A stretch of 64,000 nt of DNA from contig NZ_MCUN01000001.1 in NCBI RefSeq assembly GCF_002873455.1, positions 124,001-188,000 of the forward strand, in the 5' to 3' direction. Source of the DNA: Vibrio splendidus. Lineage in GTDB: Bacteria > Pseudomonadota > Gammaproteobacteria > Enterobacterales > Vibrionaceae. The notes below the pieces were generated by a model. The model did not search any database. It had not been told where the DNA came from and saw only the letters and a program-made list of their open reading frames with translations. This document shows positions 39,415-47,026 of this stretch, one piece after another. Numbering within the stretch: position 1 is the stretch's first letter; every line of letters starts with the position of its first letter. Made by a program: the position numbers and the translations under genes.

Positions 39415-39616
39415 AGATTCCTCATATTTTTATGTTAGTAATTCTAAAATTGAATTAAATAAGATCGCGTAATTGCGTTATTTCTTAGTTATAACTTATT
39501 AACATTATGTTGCACGGTTTTAATGTGCCTTATGCAGCTAAGTTAAAAGAAATGTTTGGCATTTTTAATGCCTTATTTTGTATTGAGGAGTCTAACAAGC
39601 TTACCCTTTAGGGTGA

Positions 39617-39630
39617 TTGATCTTGATCAC
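39617..39630. promoter_or_regulatory. FNR-like site upstream of the DUF3360 gene
   Basis: TTGATCTTGATCAC matches 9 of 10 fixed bases of the FNR consensus TTGAT-N4-ATCAA. It lies about 200 bases before the DUF3360 start. It could also be a low-quality CRP site, as the two motifs overlap. Confidence 0.5.
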
Positions 39631-40206
39631 TTTATGAGTGTATGTGAAAGAAAGCTACAAAACGCAGCGATTCATTAACGTACCGTTGATAAAAAGTGTA
39701 ATTTGTTTTCACAAATTGACGTTTTCCAATCTTCTTTGGGTCTCTCCCGTTATGGTATGAGCTGAATGCTTAAAGCCTACTGAGTTATTTCACTATTATT
39801 CGATTGTCATTCATTCTTTTTGAAATACCTACAATGTAATAACGTCAAACATAATTGTGATTGATGGTGAGAGGATGTGCTGAATGCTCTCGCTATATCT
39901 CTTCGACTGCGATGTTTCTAAGTTCACAAAACATGTTTTTCTTGTGAGGCATCAGGCTACGAGAATCTCATTTTGATTAACTTTATTTAAACAATGTAAG
40001 AGTGGTAATTACGACTTATTGATAGAACTCATTCATTAAATTGAGGTGAAAACGCTACCTTTTGCATAATAAGTCAGAGTGAATCGCTATTTATTCCAAA
40101 TTATTAGGTTAATAATTTGTTGCATGTTATTCCGTGTGGTGCTAATTTGTATCGCATGAAAAGGTCGGAGTACCTTGCATTTTCACAAACTTGGGAGAGA
40201 AAGCGC
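39631..40206. other. Long divergent intergenic region
   Basis: With the FNR-like site, the gap between the DUF3360 gene and the ABC operon is 792 bases, long for this genome. It contains a 7-bp inverted repeat AATTTGT (39700-39706) / ACAAATT (39711-39717) and a second imperfect one around TTCACAA (about 39922) and TTGTGAG (about 39941). No convincing gene, ARG box or RNA was found. Confidence 0.3.
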
Positions 40207-40977
40207 ATGAAAGATGTACCAGCGCTGGATATAAAGGATTTACACAAAACGTTTGGTCAAAATGAAGTTTTAAAGGGAATTTCACTTTCTGCGCATAAAG
40301 GCGATGTAGTCTCGATTATCGGATCTTCTGGGTCGGGCAAAAGTACTTTCCTTAGATGTATCAACCTTTTAGAGACTCCTACCGCAGGCGAAATTTGGGT
40401 TAATGGCGAATTAATTCAAATGAAAAACAACCGCCAAGGTGTTTCTGTTCCTGCCAATGAAAAACAAGTACAGCGAATCCGTTCTCGCCTGGCGATGGTT
40501 TTCCAGGGTTTCAATCTGTGGTCTCACCTGACCGTTCTCGAAAATGTTATCGAAGCGCCTGTTCACGTCTTAGGTGTACCTAAAGCACAAGCGATTGAAA
40601 ATGCAGAATTACTACTGAAAAAAGTAGGCCTGTATGAGCGTAAAGATTACTACCCAGGGCACTTATCCGGCGGACAACAACAACGTGCTGCTATTGCGCG
40701 AGCGCTAGCGGTTGATCCTGAAGTTATGCTGTTTGATGAACCAACATCGGCACTAGACCCTGAGTTAGTCGGCGAAGTGCTTGGTGTAATGCGCGATCTA
40801 GCAGAAGAGGGCAGAACCATGCTTGTGGTAACACATGAAATGGCTTTTGCTCGTGACGTATCGAACCATGTGATGTTCTTACATCAAGGTCTAGTGGAAG
40901 AACAGGGCGATCCAGCTAAACTATTTACAGAACCTGAATCTGAGCGATTACAACAATTTATCTCTTCTATCTATTAA
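40207..40977 (+). CDS. Basic amino acid ABC transporter, ATPase
   Basis: This is the ATPase of a polar amino acid importer. It has Walker A GSSGSGKST, the Q-loop VFQGFNLWSH, signature LSGGQQQR and Walker B VMLFDEPTSALDPE. It is closest in pattern to HisP (RCINLLE, LWSHLTVLENVIEAP). The frame opens at 40117, but ATG at 40207 with GGGAG upstream gives MKDVPALDIKDLHK and a typical 256-residue length. It is first in an ATPase, binding protein, permease, permease operon, the artPIQM gene order. Confidence 0.92.
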   Translation: MKDVPALDIKDLHKTFGQNEVLKGISLSAHKGDVVSIIGSSGSGKSTFLRCINLLETPTAGEIWVNGELIQMKNNRQGVSVPANEKQVQRIRSRLAMVFQGFNLWSHLTVLENVIEAPVHVLGVPKAQAIENAELLLKKVGLYERKDYYPGHLSGGQQQRAAIARALAVDPEVMLFDEPTSALDPELVGEVLGVMRDLAEEGRTMLVVTHEMAFARDVSNHVMFLHQGLVEEQGDPAKLFTEPESERLQQFISSIY

Positions 40978-41083
40978 TGTTCTAAACGTTAGATGGGCTT
41001 CTAGCAATAGAGCGCAGTAGATCAGAAGAAAATAGATAGCTTCTTAAAGACAAAGCAAAGCGTTCAGACGAATCAAGATTGAA

Positions 41084-41114
41084 ATACCGTCGCTAAGGAA
41101 AATGGCGACGGTAT
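41084..41114 (+). other. Intercistronic stem-loop in the ABC operon
   Basis: A perfect 10-bp stem ATACCGTCGC (41084-41093) / GCGACGGTAT (41105-41114) lies between the ATPase and the binding-protein gene. No T run follows, so it is more likely an mRNA stability or processing element than a terminator. Confidence 0.55.
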
Positions 41115-41208
41115 GAACAATAAAACACAACAAGTAAGTTAATAAGCAACAACAAACACAATATTAAAATTAGCAAAACATAAAAACCTAAATCACAGGA
41201 GTAGGGAT

Positions 41209-41979
41209 ATGAAAAAGTGGTTATTAGTCGCGGCACTTGCTGCAACTGCTGCAACGGGCGTAGCTCAAGCAAAAGAATGGAAAACAGTACGTTTCGGTAT
41301 TGAAGGTGCTTACCCTCCATTTAGCTGGACAGAAGCTGACGGTTCACTAAAAGGCTTCGATGTTGATATGGCTAACGCGCTTTGTACCGAAATGCAGGTG
41401 CAGTGTAAGATCGTCGCACAAGATTGGGATGGCATTATTCCTTCTCTACTTGCTCGTAAATATGATGCGATCATCGCGGCAATGTCTATCACGGAAGAGC
41501 GTAAGAAAAAGATCGATTTCACTGGTAAATACGCACTTATCCCAAACAAGTTCATCGCTAAAAAAGGTGCAGGTCTTAACTTCGATGATCTAAGTGGTCA
41601 AAAGATTGCTGTGCAACGTGCAACAACTCACGATAAGTACCTAACAGACAACTACGGCGACACAGTAGAAATCGTTCGTTACGGTTCATTCGATGAAGCT
41701 TACCTTGATCTAGCTAACGGTCGTGTTGCTGCTGTATTGGGTGATGCATCTGCTCTAGAAGAAGGTGTACTAAACAAAGCGGGTGGTGAAGACTACGAGT
41801 TTGTTGGTCCATCATTGACAGATCCTAAATGGTTCGGCGATGGTTTTGGTATTGCTCTACGTAAGCAAGACAAAGATCTGACTAAGCAATTAGATGCGGC
41901 AATCCTTTCACTACGTGAAAAAGGCATCTACCAAGATATCGCGGCTAAATACTTCAACTACGACGTATACGGTCAGTAA
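41209..41979 (+). CDS. Periplasmic basic amino acid binding protein
   Basis: The 256-residue product has a signal peptide (about residues 1-21, ending AQA) and the SBP family 3 pattern: RFGIEGAYPPFSW, GFDVDMANALC, DGIIPSLLARKYDAIIAAMSIT, and RATTHDKYL. This matches ArtJ/HisJ/AotJ-type proteins that bind arginine, ornithine, lysine or histidine; the exact ligand cannot be read. The ribosome site AGGAG is strong, and a hairpin lies on each side of the gene, which fits higher expression than the transport subunits. Confidence 0.9.
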   Translation: MKKWLLVAALAATAATGVAQAKEWKTVRFGIEGAYPPFSWTEADGSLKGFDVDMANALCTEMQVQCKIVAQDWDGIIPSLLARKYDAIIAAMSITEERKKKIDFTGKYALIPNKFIAKKGAGLNFDDLSGQKIAVQRATTHDKYLTDNYGDTVEIVRYGSFDEAYLDLANGRVAAVLGDASALEEGVLNKAGGEDYEFVGPSLTDPKWFGDGFGIALRKQDKDLTKQLDAAILSLREKGIYQDIAAKYFNYDVYGQ

Positions 41980-41998
41980 TATCTAGCGTCAATTCTTA

Positions 41999-42020
41999 AG
42001 GGAGAGGTTCTCTTCTCCCT
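41999..42020 (+). other. Stem-loop after the binding-protein gene
   Basis: AGGGAGA (41999-42005) pairs with TCTCCCT (42014-42020) around an 8-base loop just past the stop. It may protect the upstream message end or lower downstream expression. Confidence 0.4.
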
Positions 42021-42058
42021 GTCTTACCAACTTTTTCGCAGTTCTGTTGGAATTCATT

Positions 42059-42799
42059 ATGTTTGATTTACAAGGATATGAAGCTTCGATCCTGAAAGGG
42101 GCGGTGCTTACAATCGAAGTTGCCTTGCTGTCGCTAATTTTAGCTATGGTTCTTGGTATGCTAGGTGCCTTAGCAAAACTTGCGCCTTATCGCTGGGCTC
42201 GTGCTATCGCAACCCTCTACACAACCGTTATTCGAGGCATTCCTGACCTCGTCTTGATGATGTTGATTTTCTTTGGTGGACAAATCCTTTTAAACAACAG
42301 TTTGTATTCCATCAATGAGTGGCTAAATGAATGGTTCACATCAAGTGATCCTAACCACGAATGGACCGCTTACTTACCAGATTATATTGATGTCAGCCCA
42401 TTTATAGCTGGTGTCTTAACCATTGGCTTCATCTTTGGCGCTTATATGGCTGAAACTTTCCGTGGTGCAATCATGGCTGTCGACAGCGGTGAGATGGAAG
42501 CGGCAAAGGCCTACGGTATGGGGCCCGTTTTAGCGTTTCGCCGTATTTTATTACCTCAAATGATTCGTCACGCACTGCCGGGTTTTGGTAACAACTGGTT
42601 GGTTCTACTTAAGACCACCGCGTTGGTTTCGATTATCGGTCTAGAAGACATGGTACGTGTTAGCGCGTTGGCTGCAGGTTCAACCAAAATGCCATTTACC
42701 TTCTATATGACAGTGGCGATTATCTTCTTATTTTTCACCAGTGTTTCGACGGGCTTGCTTAAGTTGGTTGAACGTAAATTCAGTATCCACGCGAGGTAG
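42059..42799 (+). CDS. Amino acid ABC transporter permease (HisQ/ArtQ type)
   Basis: One of two permeases of the importer. The 246-residue product has about five membrane segments and the EAA loop GEMEAAKAYGMGPVLAFRRILLPQ. The region TLYTTVIRGIPDLVLMMLIFFGG is typical of HisQ/ArtQ. The frame opens with TTG at 42047; ATG at 42059 with GGAA upstream gives a natural start. The stop is 2 bases before the next permease gene. Confidence 0.9.
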   Translation: MFDLQGYEASILKGAVLTIEVALLSLILAMVLGMLGALAKLAPYRWARAIATLYTTVIRGIPDLVLMMLIFFGGQILLNNSLYSINEWLNEWFTSSDPNHEWTAYLPDYIDVSPFIAGVLTIGFIFGAYMAETFRGAIMAVDSGEMEAAKAYGMGPVLAFRRILLPQMIRHALPGFGNNWLVLLKTTALVSIIGLEDMVRVSALAAGSTKMPFTFYMTVAIIFLFFTSVSTGLLKLVERKFSIHAR

Positions 42800-42801
42800 T
42801 T

Positions 42802-43479
42802 ATGGACTTTTCATTGATAATTGAAAGCCTGCCGATTTACCTTAGTGGTTTATGGACAACGGCTTGGATGGTTTGCGTCGCTTTGATCATTGGCTTATGT
42901 GTAGCCATACCATTAGCTATTGCTCGTAACAGCCCAAATATGCTGATTAACGCTCCTGCTTGGTCGTTCATCTATTTCTTCCGTGGTACGCCATTATTGG
43001 TGCAGTTGTACCTGATTTACTACGGAATGGATCAGTTCTTCCCGGTAAAAGACACACTTTGGGAAAATGCATGGTTTTGTGCTTTGGTGGCATTCATTCT
43101 TAACACATCGGCTTATACTGCTGAAATCATCCGTGGTGCGATTAACGGTTTACCAAAAGGCGAAGTTGAAGCAGCAAAAGCATATGGCATGAGCACACCG
43201 AAGACATACCGCCGTATCATTCTGCCAAGTGCATTACGCCGAGCATTACCGGCTTACAGTAATGAAGTTATCTTTATGCTTCATGGCTCAGCGGTAGCAG
43301 GTATCGTAACCATTATGGATCTAACGGGTGCTGCCCGTTTGGTTAACTCACGTTACTACGCACCATTTGAATCGTTCCTAACGGCAGGCCTGTTCTACAT
43401 GGGGTTAACGTTTATCATTATTGCGATTTTCAAATTCGCAGAGAAACGTTTCCTAGCTTACCTAAGACCACTTAGTTAA
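42802..43479 (+). CDS. Amino acid ABC transporter permease (HisM/ArtM type)
   Basis: The second permease, 225 residues, has about five membrane segments, the FFRGTPLLVQLYLIYYG block and the EAA loop GEVEAAKAYGMSTPKTYRRIILPSALR. It starts 2 bases after its partner, with AGGTAGTT as ribosome site inside the partner's end, so the two are coupled and made in equal amounts. A terminator follows. Confidence 0.92.
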   Translation: MDFSLIIESLPIYLSGLWTTAWMVCVALIIGLCVAIPLAIARNSPNMLINAPAWSFIYFFRGTPLLVQLYLIYYGMDQFFPVKDTLWENAWFCALVAFILNTSAYTAEIIRGAINGLPKGEVEAAKAYGMSTPKTYRRIILPSALRRALPAYSNEVIFMLHGSAVAGIVTIMDLTGAARLVNSRYYAPFESFLTAGLFYMGLTFIIIAIFKFAEKRFLAYLRPLS

Positions 43480-43506
43480 TTTTCTGAGAAGTTAATTCTT
43501 TGATAC

Positions 43507-43536
43507 AAAAACGGCGCTTTCATAGCGTCGTTTTTA
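43507..43536 (+). terminator. Terminator after the ABC operon
   Basis: AAAACGGCGCT pairs with AGCGTCGTTTT around TTCAT (43507-43534), one G-T pair, with a T run. Confidence 0.8.
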
Positions 43537-43671
43537 ATAGCATTAAACAAGTCGTGTGCTTTTGAATTCCACGAACTTTCGAGAAGCTACATCCCAACGA
43601 AATAGTTACCTTGCTTCAAATTAAACTCACGCATTCATGAGATTGATTGCTTTAGGTTTGGCGATAGATAG

Positions 43672-43797
43672 ACTCATCGAAATTTTGTTCTTTGTGTTAT
43701 CGCCCTATCACTTTTAGGATGCGGAGGTGGTAGCGGCGCTGAAAGTGCCAAACTGGTTCTGGTGTTAAGTGGCTCGTTCTATGTGTTGTTTTATTAG
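43672..43797 (+). pseudogene. Lipoprotein-like gene remnant
   Basis: A frame open from 43672 to the TAG at 43795-43797 reads VLCVIALSLLGCGGGSGAES, a hydrophobic stretch with a LLGC lipobox, then a short hydrophobic tail. There is no ATG, GTG or TTG in place ahead of the hydrophobic part, as a TAG lies just upstream. It looks like the start of a lost lipoprotein gene. Confidence 0.3.
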
Positions 43798-43863
43798 AGC
43801 TATCTTATATTGGTCTTAGCCCTGACCTCCGTGCTAGCTGGCTGACACGATGAACTAGAATTT

Positions 43864-43892
43864 AAAAGGTACCTGGGTGAGGTACCTTTTTT
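43864..43892. terminator. Hairpin downstream of the DUF4041 gene
   Basis: AAAAGGTACCT (43864-43874) pairs with AGGTACCTTTT (43880-43890) around GGGTG, with T and A runs on the two strands. It can stop the minus-strand DUF4041 transcript 27 bases after its stop. Confidence 0.8.
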
Positions 43893-43918
43893 GTTAACTA
43901 GATAATAGAAACTATTGG

Positions 43919-45592
43919 TTAAGCCACGGCTTCAGCTTGTTGCTCTTTCTCAATAGCAATACTTTCACGATATTCAGCAGCTTCAGCTTTCATAGTCCAG
44001 TGAACCTCATTTAAACCTTGTTGCTCTACGGCTTGCTTCACTTCCGCTACTGTAGTTCTGAAGAACTCTTTACGTGGGTTAATCTTGTTAACTGACCGCT
44101 CGTTGAATTTTCTATGGAGTTCTTTCTCAAGGGTTGGAGCGTCATCGCTGTAAATCATTGCATGGACATCAAACGAGAAAGGAACTGATGCATCACCCAA
44201 CTCTTTCACGCGATCCATTGGTTCCAAACGACGAGTCATACCAATCTTAAATACTTCTTCGCCGAAGCTACCTACGTTACTGATTATGTATACGTGGCCA
44301 CGGCGCGTTTGTTGCGCCATTGATAGGGCGCGTTGACCTTTCTCTTCGGCTTCTTGTAATTTGCTTTCAAGTTCTGCAAGTTGAGCCTCAAACTCAGCTT
44401 TCTGTTCTTCGCTTGCTTGGCCTAGTTCAGCTCGTGCTTTTTCTAATGCTTTTTGCAGCATCTTTTCTTCTTTCTCTGCTTCCTTACGTGCTTTTTCCAT
44501 TTCACGGATAGCACGCTCTTCTTCTCGAATCTGAGCTTTAATTTCGGCTTGTTCTTCTTTTTCTATCTTTCTAAGTTCGAATGCTGCAACTGCCCATTTT
44601 AATTCAGTTAAACGAGCATCTAGGTATTCTTGGTTAATGCGAGCATTTCGGAAAGGTGCACCGTTGTGGTTTACCAGTGCAAAAGCGTCAATGATTTCTT
44701 GTTGAATCTTTCCAAAATTGTCGTGCTTTGTTTTTGACAGGGCACTGTCTACTTTTCCGTTGAATGCATCGACAGCAAAATGGATTGCATAGGTCTTGCG
44801 GTGAGCTTCTACGTAATCACATGCACCAGCATAGTTATCTTTAACCATCTTTTTTACACGCTTACGTGCAGCTTTTAGCTCTTCGCCCGCTTCTTTGAAG
44901 CTGAACTCTTCAGCAAGGTCATCGAGAACGGATTGGTTAGGGACAATGTAATCGTCTTTGTAGCCTTCTATGGTGTTTTTCATCGCCTTAATCGCTGTTT
45001 CATAAGAGTCAGCTTTTGCTTTTGCCTCGTATGCATCACCAGCAATTTCTTTTGCATTGGCTTCTGCATAACTAATGACTTTGCTTGCCTCTTCACGAGC
45101 TTCTAACTTGATCTCTTCAGCTTTCTCTTTTGAATTGGCTAGCTTTACACGGGCTTCCGCTGTAATGTTTTTTGACTCAACCTTAGCTTCATCCAAAATT
45201 TTGATTCGTTCATCATTAGCCGACATTTTAATGTTTTGAGCTTCTCGTTTAGCTTCTGACACTTTTAGAATCGCTGACTCTTCAAGCTTTTCGGCTTTTT
45301 CGATGGTTCTTGCTACTTCAGCTTTAGATCGCTTAATTTTTTCCTCGGCATCATTTAATAGTTCATTGGCATGCGCTTCCATATCTGTGATAGGAGAGTA
45401 CTTTTCGTTTAGTTTTGAGTTTTCTAGTTTCTGCTTGTTGCTCTCAATTTCTATTTTCCTAAGTAAATGCTCTGTTTCTTTTAATTTTGAATTAAGATTT
45501 TGTTGTGTTTTTTTGCTTTTTGAACGAGAAATGAGAAGCAAAACTAAGGGAAGAAAAAATATTATGAGAGCTATTATTACGTTTGTATCCAT
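43919..45592 (-). CDS. Membrane-anchored DUF4041 / T5orf172 (GIY-YIG-like) protein
   Basis: The 557-residue product has an N-terminal membrane segment (about residues 5-22), a long coiled coil rich in Ala, Glu and Lys (about 25-240), a region I recognise as DUF4041 (about 195-350), a second Glu/Lys coiled coil (about 345-425), and a C-terminal T5orf172 domain (430-525) with VYIISN, FKIGMTRR, RVKEL and the EKELHRKF segment; this is a distant GIY-YIG nuclease fold. Families with this layout occur in phages and in accessory islands; function is not established. It is the only accessory-like gene here and has remnants on both sides and no evident partner. Confidence 0.8.
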   Translation of the reverse strand: MDTNVIIALIIFFLPLVLLLISRSKSKKTQQNLNSKLKETEHLLRKIEIESNKQKLENSKLNEKYSPITDMEAHANELLNDAEEKIKRSKAEVARTIEKAEKLEESAILKVSEAKREAQNIKMSANDERIKILDEAKVESKNITAEARVKLANSKEKAEEIKLEAREEASKVISYAEANAKEIAGDAYEAKAKADSYETAIKAMKNTIEGYKDDYIVPNQSVLDDLAEEFSFKEAGEELKAARKRVKKMVKDNYAGACDYVEAHRKTYAIHFAVDAFNGKVDSALSKTKHDNFGKIQQEIIDAFALVNHNGAPFRNARINQEYLDARLTELKWAVAAFELRKIEKEEQAEIKAQIREEERAIREMEKARKEAEKEEKMLQKALEKARAELGQASEEQKAEFEAQLAELESKLQEAEEKGQRALSMAQQTRRGHVYIISNVGSFGEEVFKIGMTRRLEPMDRVKELGDASVPFSFDVHAMIYSDDAPTLEKELHRKFNERSVNKINPRKEFFRTTVAEVKQAVEQQGLNEVHWTMKAEAAEYRESIAIEKEQQAEAVA

Positions 45593-45726
45593 TACATTTA
45601 CCTAGCCAATTTTAGTTATTTTAACGTTGCGCTTTGAGCCACTTCTGCGAGTGGTTTTGCACTGTTCATACTGAATAGAGTTATGCTTACGAAAGAACTG
45701 CAAGCACAACGAATTTGTTTTTAGCT

Positions 45727-45804
45727 CTACGCTTCAAGTTCTCCTTCAAAGAGGTGTTCTAAATTGAAGTGATCTCGCCAGTACTTTTGTTCTTCTAAGC
45801 TCAT
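45727..45804 (-). CDS. Possible 25-aa ORF or gene fragment
   Basis: ATG at 45804 (complement) opens a frame of 25 codons reading MSLEEQKYWRDHF... and ending GELEA. The composition, charged with Trp and Phe, looks like real protein. It lies 7 bases after the preceding small ORF. It may be a tiny gene or a piece of a decayed one. Confidence 0.3.
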   Translation of the reverse strand: MSLEEQKYWRDHFNLEHLFEGELEA

Positions 45805-45811
45805 GTTATGT

Positions 45812-45901
45812 TCATTTGATGAATGCTACCCAGTTTACGGGATCGTTAAGGTGTTTCTGAAAGCAAGACTTCATACCAACTAATTCTGTAAACTGAGTCA
45901 T
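45812..45901 (-). CDS. Possible 29-aa ORF or gene fragment
   Basis: ATG at 45901 (complement) opens 29 codons, MTQFTELVGMKSCFQKHL... ending WVAFIK. It begins 2 bases after the end of the open frame that runs on from xthA and has AAGGAAACG upstream, a fair ribosome site. No family recognised. Confidence 0.35.
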   Translation of the reverse strand: MTQFTELVGMKSCFQKHLNDPVNWVAFIK

Positions 45902-45903
45902 GA

Positions 45904-46050
45904 TTAACGTTTCCTTGTCTCGGTCACTACTTTTCCAACCACTTCAATATCACCGTCTTGTGTTTCGATGGTTGTTCCATTGAACTCGACCAATAGCTTA
46001 CTTAGCAACCTCTGTACTTCGTTTACAGAATGGTGGCTATTAATAGGTAA
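45904..46050 (-). pseudogene. Start-less coding fragment in frame after xthA
   Basis: Directly after the xthA TAG the same frame stays open for 48 codons, with protein-like content (EVQRLLSKLLVEFNGTTIET, then EVVGKVV and a basic end TETRKR). There is no start codon near its beginning. It looks like the 3' end of a gene whose 5' part was lost when the accessory DNA joined the end of xthA. Confidence 0.35.
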
Positions 46051-46857
46051 CTACTCAAACGTCGACCAAATCGGAGCATGGTCAGACGGTTTTTCAATGC
46101 CACGCAGTTCGTAGTCGATGCCTGCTTCAGTACATTTATCAGCAAGTTTCTGAGTCGCCAGTACCACGTCAATGCGTAAGCCGCGGTTGTCAACGAAACC
46201 TTTCGAGCGGTAATCAAACCATGAGTATTGGTCGTTCACTTCTGGATGTAGTAAACGGAAGCTGTCCACAAAACCCCAGTCCATCAATGTTTTCAACCAT
46301 TCACGCTCTTCTGGTTGGAAAGAGCACTTGCCTGTTTTCAACCAACGTTTCGCGTTAGGCTCTCCGATGCCGATGTCTGCGTCGATAGGGCTGATGTTAA
46401 TGTCGCCCATTACGATCACTTGTTCATCTTTGTTGTGGTAATCGTTCAGGTACGCCATTAAGTCTTTGTAGAACTGGCGTTTGTATGGGTATTTAGTCTC
46501 GTGCTTGATATTATCCCCTTGAGGGAAGTAGCCATTAAGCACGGTAACTTTTTCACCGTTTTCGTCTTCAAACGTCGCCATGATCATGCGCTTTTGATGG
46601 TCTTCATTGTCAGTAGGAAACCCTTTCTGCACAGAGATAGGTTCTTGCTTACACAACATTGCCACACCGTAGTGTGCTTTTTGGCCGTGGAAGTAAACCT
46701 TGTAGCCCATCGCTTCAACATCAGCGAGCGGGAAGGCTTCATCGTGTACTTTTATCTCTTGAAGACCAATCACGTCAGGTTGGTGTTTGTCGATAATTGC
46801 TTGCAGTTGGTGAAGGCGGGCTCTAAGGCCATTGATGTTGAAACTAATTACTTTCAT
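46051..46857 (-). CDS. xthA: Exonuclease III
   Basis: XthA is the main AP endonuclease and 3'-5' exonuclease of base excision repair. The 268-residue protein has all active-site motifs: Glu34 in [30 protein letters not shown] and the SDHAPIW with the catalytic His. Length equals the E. coli enzyme, so the stop at 46051 is the normal end in spite of the open frame beyond it. Confidence 0.97.
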   Translation of the reverse strand: MKVISFNINGLRARLHQLQAIIDKHQPDVIGLQEIKVHDEAFPLADVEAMGYKVYFHGQKAHYGVAMLCKQEPISVQKGFPTDNEDHQKRMIMATFEDENGEKVTVLNGYFPQGDNIKHETKYPYKRQFYKDLMAYLNDYHNKDEQVIVMGDINISPIDADIGIGEPNAKRWLKTGKCSFQPEEREWLKTLMDWGFVDSFRLLHPEVNDQYSWFDYRSKGFVDNRGLRIDVVLATQKLADKCTEAGIDYELRGIEKPSDHAPIWSTFE

Positions 46858-47026
46858 TTGTTTTTATACCTCTCGGAAACCTTTGTCACTGCTTGTTCTA
46901 AAGGTTTTTTGATTTGGTTGATTTCATGGTTCATCGTATTTAACCATGCTTAATAATTTCTGTCGCCATTTTGTAGTGACTAAATGGCGACGTAAAATTG
47001 TTTGAATACGTACATTTACGCTGAGT

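Noticed and set aside
39864..39947. 27-codon frame in the gap before the ABC operon, considered as a leader peptide
   Set aside because: No ribosome site, no run of control codons for basic amino acids, and no attenuator pair of hairpins after it.
43480..46050. Prophage, integron cassette array or tRNA-linked island
   Set aside because: No integrase, attC-like repeats, tRNA or phage structural genes were seen; only one accessory gene and remnants.
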